A stretch of DNA of 9,664 nucleotides, from the NCBI GenBank assembly GCA_012032965.1, contig JAAUPT010000036.1, forward strand, positions 1-9,664, read 5' to 3'. The DNA is from Nitrospira sp. (GTDB lineage Bacteria > Nitrospirota > Nitrospiria > Nitrospirales > Nitrospiraceae). Made by a program: the position numbers and the translations under genes. The notes beneath the pieces were generated by a model. It did no database searches. It was not told where the DNA came from and saw only the letters and a list, made by a program, of their open reading frames with translations. Shown one piece after another: positions 1 through 6,559 of the stretch. Position 1 is the first letter of the stretch, and each line of letters begins with the position of its first letter.

Positions 1-407
1 GGATTGTTCTTCCACACCGACTCGTCTGCATCGACATAGAGCTCGATCTCGTTCCCATCAGGATCTTTCAGATAGAGACTTTGACTCACCGTGTGGTCGC
101 TCATGCCATCGATCGGGATCCTCGCTTGTTCCAACTCATATTTAGCCTGGCGCAACTCGTCGAGGCTGTCGCCGACCTTGATCCCGACATGGTACAGCCC
201 TCGGCGTGGTCCGGCCGAGGGTCCCGGGACATCACCTACCTGGATCAACAGCAATTCGTGATGCGTGCGACCAGAAGTCAGCGCAGCGGCCGCCCCATTG
301 AAGATCTTCCCCACTTCTTTGAAACCGAGGAGATCCCGATAAAAGGCCAACGACTGTGTAAGGTCCTTCACGTAAAACACGACATGCCCAAGGTAGTGGG
401 CTTTCAT
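1..407 (-). CDS. VOC family protein (glyoxalase / extradiol dioxygenase-like), 3' end cut by window edge
   Basis: The reading frame is open from an ATG at 407 to the window edge, giving 135 residues without a stop, so the C-terminus is missing. The protein is a vicinal-oxygen-chelate fold protein with two beta-alpha-beta-beta-beta modules. It opens with LGHVVFYVKDL and ends with the typical DPDGNEIELYVD. Candidate metal ligands are His8, Glu51 (HHELLLIQV), His73 (LYHVGIKV) and Glu122, which is the glyoxalase-like H/E/H/E set; His8, His73 and Glu122 also fit the extradiol dioxygenase triad, and His105 sits where ring-cleavage enzymes often carry a second-shell His. The substrate cannot be assigned. 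The start follows an AAGGGG ribosome-binding site and lies 5 bases after the restored stop of the gene upstream, so it is the last visible gene of the minus-strand operon and is probably translationally coupled. Confidence 0.85.
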   Translation of the reverse strand, partial: MKAHYLGHVVFYVKDLTQSLAFYRDLLGFKEVGKIFNGAAAALTSGRTHHELLLIQVGDVPGPSAGPRRGLYHVGIKVGDSLDELRQAKYELEQARIPIDGMSDHTVSQSLYLKDPDGNEIELYVDADESVWKNN

Positions 408-412
408 TTGAT

Positions 413-825
413 TCACCCCTTGTTAGGAACAGACTGCCTCAGCAATGCTCTGACCGCCGCGTGCTCCAGCACGACATCGGGACTTCGTTGCAGCGCGTCG
501 TAATATTGCCTGCCGAATCCCTCCCCTCTTCCGTCGGCATCAAGAGCCTCTGCACAGAGGCCAGCAGCGCGGGGATTGCCTCGTGAGGGGCAAGATCACT
601 CGATTCGCTGAGTTCATCAAGTTTGGCAATTAAATGAGAAAGTGGACGCAACCAGGCGAACCAGGCATCGTTCAACGCGAGTTGCAAAAACGCTCCATTG
701 GATGGAATACGTCCGTGCACACGCTCATAGGATACCCGTTCGTCGTCCAACAAGGCTTTGTGCAGACGAAGCAGCGCAGGAAAAAGATTGTCCAGAAAGA
801 CGTCTCGACTCTTTGGTTCCGGCAT
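413..825 (-). CDS. Conserved helical protein of unknown function, frameshifted
   Basis: I do not recognise a named family with certainty. The ATG at 825 has a GAGGAAG ribosome-binding site 7 bases upstream and lies 15 bases after the Rieske-flavodoxin stop. The first 100 or so residues are Leu/Ala-rich and look entirely helical (LFPALLRLHKALLDDERVSY, FAWLRPLSHLIAKLDEL), with no signal peptide or membrane segment. Read literally, the frame ends at 439 with an unlike-protein tail rich in Cys, Arg and Ser. A better continuation lies in the next frame from about 517: FGRQYYDALQRSP, VVLEHAAVRALL, then a TGA at 413-415. Adding one G to the GGGGAGGG run at 519-526 joins the two parts into a 137-residue protein whose stop sits 5 bases before the next start. 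The frameshift is therefore probably a sequencing indel, though a real mutation is possible. Confidence 0.7.
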
Positions 826-840
826 GGCGGTACTTCCTCG

Positions 841-1947
841 TTATCCGGTCGGCTCGCTATCGAGCTGATGCGCTTTGCGCCCGCCTCGGGCAAGCGGGTG
901 CTCAGGCAGCTGACCGCAGACCATCAGCTTCGCCATATCTGCGGCACGTGCGACAAGCTCCTGCGCTCCCTCGTGGAGCTCACGGCTGTTCTGAACCTCG
1001 AGAACGTTCCGTTCCATGTCCTCGGCGCTCCAGCCTCTCGAATGGGCGATGAACGGGAACTGCGGGAATTGGCAGCCGACCTCTGAGAAAAATGTCATGA
1101 GCTGGCCTGCCACTCCCTGCACATTGTCCTGCCCGCCCATAATGATAAACGCTGCCACCTTGTTCTTGAGCAAGTGTCTATTTGCGATGGTCTCCTGATT
1201 CTGGATGCAGTTCATCCGCTCGATCATCTTGTAATACAAGCTGCTGGCGTTGCCCCACCGGATCGGCGTGGCGATCAGAATCACATCGGCCCAATGCACG
1301 ATCGCTTCGTACACGCGATCAAGTTCATCCGTCGGGTCCATTTGCGTGATCGAACAGGGCCAGGTACAGGCCTTCGCCGATTTGGAGTAATAGCCCTCAC
1401 AGGGACGAAAGGCCAGTTCCCGCAGCTTGATGTACTGAGTTTCCAACTGCAGTTCGCTCCGCGCATGCTGCAAGGCCACTTCGAGCAGTGCATCCGATCC
1501 ACTGTAGCGTGGATGATCAACCGTCATCGCCGTGGTCGAGATCCCCACAACCCGAATCGATCCTGCCTGGCGGACCACCGGTCGCGCCAAGGGATGCGGT
1601 TTGTGCGCCTGCTTCTTGCGTTTCGTGGCAGAGAAAAGATCGACATACACCCGACCCTTCTCCACTTTTGTCATATAGGACGGAACCTGGTCTTGTTCGT
1701 AGCCGGATTCTCCATGGCCGGTTCGATGATGGAACTTCCAGTAGTGCCAGGGACAGACTATATAGTCGCCGTCGAGCCGGCCTTCGCCCAACGGACCACC
1801 CACGTGATTGCAGACTCCGGAGATCGCGGCGAACGAACCATCTCTATACGTCAGCGCGACTCTTGTCTTCCCGACGGAGACTTCTCGTACAGGTGTCTCC
1901 TTCAGATCTTCAACGCGTCCAACCTCTACCCATTGCACATCGGGCAT
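841..1947 (-). CDS. Rieske [2Fe-2S] ferredoxin fused to flavodoxin-fold NAD(P)H:FMN reductase
   Basis: This 368-residue protein joins two redox domains. Residues 1-105 are a Rieske domain with CNH at 46-48 and CPWH at 65-68, giving the two Cys and two His ligands for a [2Fe-2S] cluster. A Lys/Arg-rich linker (about 108-128) leads into a flavodoxin-like FMN reductase domain starting at SIRVVGIS (about 130), with ATPIRWGNASS (about 226-236) as the probable flavin-contact loop and a typical MGGQDN loop further on. Cys183, Cys194 and Cys198 lie where iron-sulfur flavoproteins carry their cluster motif, but the spacing (Cx10Cx3C) is not the classic one. The likely role is electron transfer from NAD(P)H through FMN to the Rieske centre or the reverse; the partner is unknown. 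The ATG at 1947 is preferred over a GTG at 2013 because it directly precedes the Rieske domain and follows a G-rich ribosome-binding site. It is probably cytoplasmic. Confidence 0.88.
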   Translation of the reverse strand: MPDVQWVEVGRVEDLKETPVREVSVGKTRVALTYRDGSFAAISGVCNHVGGPLGEGRLDGDYIVCPWHYWKFHHRTGHGESGYEQDQVPSYMTKVEKGRVYVDLFSATKRKKQAHKPHPLARPVVRQAGSIRVVGISTTAMTVDHPRYSGSDALLEVALQHARSELQLETQYIKLRELAFRPCEGYYSKSAKACTWPCSITQMDPTDELDRVYEAIVHWADVILIATPIRWGNASSLYYKMIERMNCIQNQETIANRHLLKNKVAAFIIMGGQDNVQGVAGQLMTFFSEVGCQFPQFPFIAHSRGWSAEDMERNVLEVQNSRELHEGAQELVARAADMAKLMVCGQLPEHPLARGGRKAHQLDSEPTG

Positions 1948-1991
1948 GAGCCCCCCCCTACTACAATCACGCAGCCATCCAGCTGTTCGAC

Positions 1992-2011
1992 GCTGACTCG
2001 TCACTGTCAGC
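1992..2011. other. Perfect 6-bp inverted repeat in the intercistronic gap
   Basis: GCTGAC at 1992-1997 and GTCAGC at 2006-2011 form a perfect stem with an 8-base loop. It sits just downstream of the SnoaL-like stop (2017), in the widest gap of the operon (69 bases before the Rieske-flavodoxin start). No T-run follows on the minus strand, so it is not a standard intrinsic terminator; it may stabilise or partly attenuate the mRNA. A chance repeat of this size is possible. Confidence 0.3.
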
Positions 2012-2016
2012 ACACC

Positions 2017-2388
2017 TCATTTGTTTGCTCCTGTATCGTAATAAAACCGCTCATGAACGATCTTCCCGTCCTTCCACCTCGTAACCACCACCTGTTCCAT
2101 GTGAACCGGTTGCCCACTTGTTGCGACAAAGTCGAGGCTGCACTCGTAGAACGTGACATTGTCACCCACAGCCGAGGCGGTTACCTCGAAACCTTTCCAC
2201 TCTTTGACGCCATTCAAGAACTGCTTTTCCCGCTCAATGTTGGCGACCAAGCCCTTCGTCGGCGGGTTGGCATTATCCTGCATCACGGTGTCCTTGTCAT
2301 AGAACTCGTACATCGCCTCGACGATCTTGCCTTGGCGGATGTAGCCGAATAGATCGTTCAACCGCTGTTGCAGATTGGTTGTGCTCAT
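2017..2388 (-). CDS. SnoaL-like / NTF2-fold protein
   Basis: The 123-residue product has the layout of a SnoaL-like NTF2-fold protein: an N-terminal helical pair (LQQRLNDLFGYIRQGKIVEAM), then FYDKDTVMQDNANPPTKG at about 29-46, a Glu/Lys-rich helix, and strands ending in VVVTRWKDGKIVHERFYYD. This conical fold is used by polyketide cyclases, small isomerases and dehydratases, and many members have no known substrate. There is no signal peptide. The ATG at 2388 has GGAG 6 bases upstream, and its first bases overlap the stop of the preceding VOC gene (ATGA), which points to translational coupling. It probably acts on the same small organic substrate as its neighbours, but the sequence does not show which. 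Confidence 0.85.
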   Translation of the reverse strand: MSTTNLQQRLNDLFGYIRQGKIVEAMYEFYDKDTVMQDNANPPTKGLVANIEREKQFLNGVKEWKGFEVTASAVGDNVTFYECSLDFVATSGQPVHMEQVVVTRWKDGKIVHERFYYDTGANK

Positions 2389-2816
2389 GTTTTCTCCTTT
2401 CGCGATGTATTGGTAAATATAATCCCTGTTTCCCCCACTTCCTGATAAGGAAGGAGCCAGATCAACGATTCATCGCTCAGATCGCCGACCTGGATACGAT
2501 TCCCCCACGGATCCCGAAAATCACAGCGAAAGTCCGGATGGAGCTTCAACTTGTATTTCTTCGTCAGTTTCTTGCGAACCTCTCGAATCTGCTTCGCGTC
2601 GCGTACCATCAGACCGAAATGCTTCGTGCGATCCGGTTGCAGCTTCTCCACTTCAAAGATGGCCATGAACTGATGCTCGCCCAACTTGCACCAGGCTGCG
2701 CCTTCTCCGCCACGCAACATCTTCAGTCCAAACACGTCGTGATAGAATTTCACTGCTTTCTTGGCGTCGGTGACCTCGATCACCACGTGGTTGCATCCAT
2801 AGACCTGGACCGACAT
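2385..2816 (-). CDS. VOC family protein with atypical C-terminal metal site
   Basis: This 143-residue protein has the vicinal-oxygen-chelate fold: CNHVVIEVTDAKKAVKFYHDVFGLK at the N-terminus, a central GEHQFMAIFEV strand, HFGLMV at about 66-71 and a DPWGNRIQVGDL strand near the end. His10, His48 and His66 are candidate ligands, but the position that is normally Glu in the last motif (xNxIE) is Gln109, so a classic glyoxalase or extradiol dioxygenase metal site is not complete. It may bind a different metal set or none. The chosen ATG at 2816 follows AGGAGG with a short spacer; an upstream start at 2840 would overlap the preceding gene and adds residues outside the fold. Its stop overlaps the SnoaL-like start by 4 bases. 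A polar 20-residue tail follows the fold. Confidence 0.85.
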   Translation of the reverse strand: MSVQVYGCNHVVIEVTDAKKAVKFYHDVFGLKMLRGGEGAAWCKLGEHQFMAIFEVEKLQPDRTKHFGLMVRDAKQIREVRKKLTKKYKLKLHPDFRCDFRDPWGNRIQVGDLSDESLIWLLPYQEVGETGIIFTNTSRKEKT

Positions 2817-2836
2817 GGGCACCTCCTGCCTAGCCT

Positions 2837-3494
2837 TCAAGATCCTTTGGCTGTGGTTGAGCTGGTTCGGGCCTTTTCCATAGCAGAGACGAAGACGTCA
2901 ACCGGTTGGGCACCCGAAATGCCGTAAGTCTTATCCAGCACAAAATACGGCACCCCTCGAATGCCTAATTGCTGACCGGCCGATTCTTCAGCCTTGACCT
3001 CTTTGAGACCCGCTTCGCTCTCGAAAAACTGCGCCACTTTCAAACCTGCTCGATCGGCCAATTCGACAAGCACCGGTACGGAACCGATATCGAGCCCTTT
3101 TTCAAAATAACCTTGAAACAACTGCTCAGCCACCGCATCCTGACAACCTTGGTTTCCGGCATACCAAATCAATCGGTGAGCCTGAAAGGTGTTCGGCGTC
3201 CGAGCGATTTTCTCGAAGGCAAACAAGATCTGCTCGCCTCTACCCGCCTCCAGCAAGCGCTCTTCCATCTCTTTGAATGTATCCAGGCTGCCGAACCTGG
3301 CTTCGAGATAGGCCGTTCGATCCATCCCATCTGCCGGCATCGTTGGATTTAACTGAAAGGGGCGCCACACGACATGAGTGCGCACGGTCTCTCCCATTTC
3401 ATGCAACGCGCGTTTCGAGTCGTCGCTTGCCGACGTAGCACCAGGGGCAGATGACATCAGAGTAGACCTCGATGAGGACGTTCTGATTCGTCAC
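2837..3494 (-). CDS. DsbA-family (FrnE-like) thioredoxin-fold oxidoreductase, frameshifted
   Basis: A GTG at 3494 opens a frame reading [20 protein letters not shown], with the DsbA/FrnE active site CPWC at residues 16-19. That frame reaches a stop soon after, while the remainder of the protein continues in the next frame from [15 protein letters not shown] to the stop at 2837. Removing one A from the AAA at 3413-3415 joins them as KRRLERALHEMG, the usual FrnE sequence, giving about 218 residues. The later part has the helical insert ([20 protein letters not shown]) and the cis-Pro loop [11 protein letters not shown] followed by [12 protein letters not shown], all typical of the FrnE / 2-hydroxychromene-2-carboxylate isomerase-related group. 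No signal peptide is present, so it is probably a cytoplasmic disulfide or thiol oxidoreductase. The GTG overlaps the restored pirin stop as GTGA, which supports both this start and the repaired frames. Confidence 0.82.
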
Positions 3495-4371
3495 GAGAGA
3501 TGTCCCATCCTTCCAGCCTGATAATCCTCGACCGCCTGTACAAGTTCCGCTTTGGAATTCATGACAAACGGACCATAGCGCGCGATCGGTTCATTGATGG
3601 GCTCTCCGCTCATGACCAAGAGCCGGCTCTCCTCGTAGGCTTCGATGCTGAGTTGAGAGCCTTCACGGTGACATACGACTAATTCCGCTTCTCCGGCCGA
3701 ATGAGTGCGTTTAGCCTCGTTCGACCTGCTATCACCAACAGCGAGACATTGTGGCTCTGAGGAAATACCAGGGCAGCGCTCGTTCCACCCGTCAATCGCA
3801 GATCATAGAGCTCGATCGGTGTAACCGTATGGGCCGGTCCCTTACGCCCGTGAAACGATCCTGCGATCACTCGCAGCTTCCCTCCACCATTCAGATCGAT
3901 AACTGGAATATCAACATCGAGAATCGTCTGATAGCGTGGCACGGACATTTTTTTCGCGTGGGGCAAATTGACCCACAGTTGGATGGCCTGAAATGTTCCG
4001 CCATGCTTGGCCCAATTCGTTTCATGCATTTCTTCATGGACCACGCCGGACGCCGCTGTCATCCACTGCACATCACCTGGCCCAATCACACCGGCGTTGC
4101 CGGCCGAATCCCGATGAGCCACAGCACCCTCGTACATAATCGTCACCGTTTCAAACCCACGATGCGGGTGCTCCCCGACCCCTCGCGGTTGATCGGTGGC
4201 GGGGAAATGTTGTGGCCCGGCATAATCCAACATCAGAAAGGGATCGACCTGCCGCTCAAGATCGTTGCTCGGGAACAGGTTGCGAACAGGAAACCCGTCA
4301 CCGACCATATGTGCTGATCCAGGCTGGTAGATAGCAGCCACTTCCTTGATAGTCGTTGTCTCTGTTGCCAT
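3491..4371 (-). CDS. Pirin family protein (bicupin, quercetinase-like), frameshifted
   Basis: The ATG at 4371 follows AAGGAGG with a 5-base spacer, 11 bases after the NmrA-like stop. The N-terminal cupin carries the pirin metal motif: His68 and His70 in [11 protein letters not shown], and His112 and Glu114 in VVHEEMHE, equal in order and spacing to the Fe site of known pirins. [14 protein letters not shown] is also a pirin signature. Read literally the gene stops at 3679 in the middle of the C-terminal cupin. The next frame continues with [29 protein letters not shown] and [16 protein letters not shown], all pirin C-terminal sequence, to a TGA at 3491-3493. One added G in AACGC at about 3707-3709 gives [20 protein letters not shown] and a full 293-residue protein, the normal family length. 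Some pirins have quercetin 2,3-dioxygenase activity; activity here is inference. Confidence 0.87.
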
Positions 4372-4382
4372 AGCAGCCTCCT

Positions 4383-5240
4383 TCACACCATCGCCCGCAA
4401 CGCCTCAGTCAGCGTCACGTGACCTCGCACCACTGACGAGGGATATTCATACCCAATGGCACTCCGAGAAATCGCCGTATACATCTCTTCGAACAACCGC
4501 GCGGCTTCGTCCGATAACCCAAATGATTTGAATGTCGGGACAACGGCACTCAGAGGCGCATGCTGAGCCGTCACAGCTTTTCCCAGAATCTGACCAAGCG
4601 CCGCGGCCACCTGTTCCGGACTGTACTCTTCCGGACCGGCCATTTCCACGATCTGCGTGCCCCGTCCGCCGGCGATCAGATGCTCCGCCGCAATCCTGCC
4701 GATATCCTTCGTCGAAATCATCGGTATCTTCGCCTGAGGCGCGATGAACGTCGGAAGAACTCCCTCCGCCTTCGCCGCACCGACTACAGGCGCCCAGTTA
4801 TCGATAAAATAACAGGGGCGCAGCATCGTGAAGTTCTTGGCCACTGCTCCTAATGCTTGTTCACCATAGCGGGAAGCCTGAATGGGCCCTGTTCCTGCTG
4901 GAGTCTGCGCGCCGATCGACGACAAGAACACGACATGCTGAACTTCACTCTTCTTCACGGCCTCCGCAGCTCGATCCATCCGCGTTCGTTGATCCGCCAA
5001 CCAGGCTTCGGCGCCGTAATTGGGCGGCACCAACAAATAGATCCCGTTTGCTCCTTCAAATGTCTTGGTTAAGACTGATACATCGTCGAACGACCCAACC
5101 GCCACTTCCGCCCCTCTAGCTTTCCAGGCAGCACCTTTTTCATCTGAACGAACGACAACCCTGACTGGCTGTTTCTTACTCAGTAAGGTCTCTGCGACAA
5201 CAGCGCCGGTATTCCCTGTAGCACCGAGAACAACGAACAT
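4383..5240 (-). CDS. NmrA-like / atypical SDR family NAD(P)-binding protein
   Basis: This 285-residue protein has a Rossmann fold opening with the dinucleotide-binding motif GATGNTG at residues 6-12 and VRVVVRS at about 26-32, where the Arg would favour NADP(H). Further features are GANGIYLLVPP, VVFLSSIGA, LRPCYFIDNW and a C-terminal substrate-binding half with ISTKDIGRIAAEHL and YSPEQVAAAL, as in NmrA-like and azoreductase-type atypical short-chain dehydrogenases. The classic catalytic YxxxK is not clear: the matching region reads ASRYGEQAL without the Lys. It could be a quinone or azo reductase-like enzyme or a redox sensor. The ATG at 5240 has a strong AAAGGAGG ribosome-binding site 7 bases upstream. 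It is the first gene of the minus-strand operon, whose promoter should lie in 5241-5560. Confidence 0.9.
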   Translation of the reverse strand: MFVVLGATGNTGAVVAETLLSKKQPVRVVVRSDEKGAAWKARGAEVAVGSFDDVSVLTKTFEGANGIYLLVPPNYGAEAWLADQRTRMDRAAEAVKKSEVQHVVFLSSIGAQTPAGTGPIQASRYGEQALGAVAKNFTMLRPCYFIDNWAPVVGAAKAEGVLPTFIAPQAKIPMISTKDIGRIAAEHLIAGGRGTQIVEMAGPEEYSPEQVAAALGQILGKAVTAQHAPLSAVVPTFKSFGLSDEAARLFEEMYTAISRSAIGYEYPSSVVRGHVTLTEALRAMV

Positions 5241-5274
5241 GATGTGTCCTCCTTTCCTTCTTGAAGGTCAGTAC

Positions 5275-5529
5275 TTAGTGGTCGCTCTGCGTAATGGCGT
5301 CATGCTGTTTGATTGTCATGCAACCCCATCTTCTTCCCGCAGACGACCGGGAGCGCAAGTGTTCTCTTGGCAACTTACGTTCCAGCTCAGCTGCTTGAGC
5401 CTGAAGTCTCCAATTTCTTCCGAAATATGTAGAGATTGGATGGGGAAGACCTACTGCTACAGGGAACCACGAGACGCCGATCATGTGGCGACCTAGCGGC
5501 ACGGTGCCGAATAGTCGGCTCCTATACAT
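5275..5529 (-). pseudogene. Doubtful short reading frame with coiled-coil-like segment
   Basis: One minus-strand frame is open for 84 codons. Most of it looks non-coding, but the segment LQAQAAELERKLPREHL (about 5360-5410) has the heptad spacing of a coiled coil. An adjacent frame just before it reads YISEEIG, and a one-base shift would join the two as a plausible helix. Given the other indels nearby it may be part of a damaged small gene, but there is no good ribosome-binding site and no recognisable family, so chance is the simpler explanation. Confidence 0.15.
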
Positions 5530-5536
5530 CGGAGCC
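5517..5536. other. 6-bp inverted repeat upstream of the plus-strand exported-protein gene
   Basis: GGCTCC (5517-5522) and GGAGCC (5531-5536) form a perfect stem around an 8-base AT-rich loop, 26 bases before the ATG at 5563. It could be a 5' leader hairpin or a small operator. No T-run follows in either direction. Confidence 0.25.
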
Positions 5537-5562
5537 TATGGTACCCTTGAGACGGGATACCC

Positions 5563-6054
5563 ATGCACCTTCTTCGCATTCGGATAGTCTTGTTGACAAT
5601 CGTGTTCATTGTCACAGGCTTCATCTGCGTTCAACGCGAAGCAGCCACAGAAGATCTTCCTCGATCATCCCGCGTCGGCCCGTTCAGAATCCCTCTCACT
5701 TCGTACGAGCGTATCCCCATCGGCACCGTGTTGGCCCATCCGGATCGCTATCACATGCGGGAAATCAGACTGGCCGGAACCGTCACGTCTACTCTGACAG
5801 AGCTCATCACGAATCGGCTGATCTGTGGGAGAGCGCACGAACGAACGACGGTCACGGTGGAAGATGATAGTGGGCAGATCGAGGTGATCGATCAAGGAGC
5901 CTGCGGCAGAAATATCAGTGGGTTCAAAGCCCCTATGCTGAAAGTTGGGCAGCAAGCCGACTTCCTGGTACTGATCATGATCGCGACCAGCCCAAACGCA
6001 CCCAGTTCATCCGTGGAGGCGACGATCTGTTTTGTCGATCTGGTGCGGGACTGA
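5563..6054 (+). CDS. Exported or membrane-anchored small protein with possible OB-fold
   Basis: The 163-residue product starts with a short positive segment and a hydrophobic stretch (VLLTIVFIVTGFICV, about 9-23) that is an uncleaved signal anchor or signal peptide. The Cys at 22 has no good lipobox. The mature part reads IPIGTVLAHPDRYHMREIRLAGTV, then VTVEDDSGQIEV, KVGQQADFLVLI and a final strand. This alternation (gain of a GTV strand, then a D-SG-I-V strand) is what OB-fold domains of exported tOB/BOF-like proteins look like, but no family can be named. Two internal Cys (LICGR and GACGR) could form a disulfide outside the cytoplasm. It is the only clear plus-strand gene; the ribosome-binding site is weak (GACGGGA). 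It converges on the lipoprotein gene at 6092 with a 37-base gap that shows no strong terminator hairpin. Confidence 0.65.
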   Translation: MHLLRIRIVLLTIVFIVTGFICVQREAATEDLPRSSRVGPFRIPLTSYERIPIGTVLAHPDRYHMREIRLAGTVTSTLTELITNRLICGRAHERTTVTVEDDSGQIEVIDQGACGRNISGFKAPMLKVGQQADFLVLIMIATSPNAPSSSVEATICFVDLVRD

Positions 6055-6091
6055 CCGCCGCCCCTGCTTCGGTCCAGGCTATCGGTGAGCG

Positions 6092-6526
6092 TTACTCCCA
6101 CCCACTCACTTCATAGCCCTTTTCCTTGAGACAGCTTGTGACGGCATCGGCATAGGGCGGGTCTGGTTCCAGCGGCTTGAACGTGCCTCCGAGCACCCCA
6201 ACGAGCAATCCCAGACCACTCCCGGCGGCGGCTCCGATCGTCATTCCCGGCAGTCCCCCGATCACCCCGGCCGACGCACCCATGGCACCACCGAGCAGCA
6301 GACCAAGTACGGCGCCGGATCCCGCGTTGGCACTTTGGTGAACCCCTGGACGCAATCCGGTTCCTTCAACTTTTTTCCGGCAGAATTCAATCTCTTGTTG
6401 AGCCACCTGCTTACCATGCAGATGGAGATGCTTGTTGGACCGCAATATCGGCTGGGGTCCCGAGCAGGATGCGACAGACAGCAACAGTATGATTCCAATC
6501 AGCCGTTGCCCTGAGTGAGTGGCCAC
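6092..6526 (-). CDS. Glycine-zipper lipoprotein (paralogue of the gene at 6743-7183)
   Basis: This 144-residue protein starts with GTG at 6526, preceded by AGGAGA. The first 20 residues are a lipoprotein signal peptide (GIILLLSVAS) with lipidation at Cys21. Residues about 66-115 form a Gly/Ala-rich double helix with repeated GxxxG-type spacing (GAVLGLLLGGAMGASAGVIG, GAAAGSGLGLLVGVLGG), as in glycine-zipper outer-membrane or periplasmic proteins. The C-terminus carries AVTSCLKEKGYEVSGWE. It shares with the upstream paralogue the PIL-x2-N-x-HL motif after the lipidated Cys and the C-terminal CL[KQ]EKGYEV[ST]GW motif. Two Cys (FCRKK, SCLKE) could pair. It is likely tethered to the outer membrane; the role is unknown. 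Confidence 0.82.
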   Translation of the reverse strand: MATHSGQRLIGIILLLSVASCSGPQPILRSNKHLHLHGKQVAQQEIEFCRKKVEGTGLRPGVHQSANAGSGAVLGLLLGGAMGASAGVIGGLPGMTIGAAAGSGLGLLVGVLGGTFKPLEPDPPYADAVTSCLKEKGYEVSGWE

Positions 6527-6559
6527 GGAAGTCTCCTAGGGTGCGTTCTTGTATGTGCT

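Larger units (their letters stand above)
5241..5562. promoter_or_regulatory. Gap between divergent genes, probable operon promoter region
   Basis: This 322-base stretch separates the first gene of the minus-strand operon from the plus-strand gene at 5563. It must hold the operon's upstream control region, but I see no convincing -35/-10 pair for either direction. Read on the minus strand, a GACC direct repeat (GACC, 10 bases, GACC) at about 5267-5284 lies some 27-44 bases upstream of the operon start and could be an operator half-site pair. A hairpin lies at 5517-5536, and a possible damaged coiled-coil reading frame is described separately. Confidence 0.4.

Noticed and set aside
2013..2013. 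GTG at 2013 as start of the Rieske-flavodoxin protein
   Set aside because: It adds 22 residues without a domain role and its GAGG is only 2 bases away; the ATG at 1947 matches the domain start.
1174..2352. Long plus-strand open frame (about 392 codons)
   Set aside because: It lies opposite the Rieske-flavodoxin and SnoaL-like genes, has no ribosome-binding site and no recognisable motif, and crosses a gene boundary; it is an antisense shadow.
3751..4317. Plus-strand open frame of 188 codons
   Set aside because: It is antisense to the pirin gene, whose metal motifs are clear; the translation has no family features.
6055..6091. Possible bidirectional terminator between the convergent genes
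   Set aside because: Only a 4-bp CCTG/CAGG stem with no T-run is present, too weak to call.
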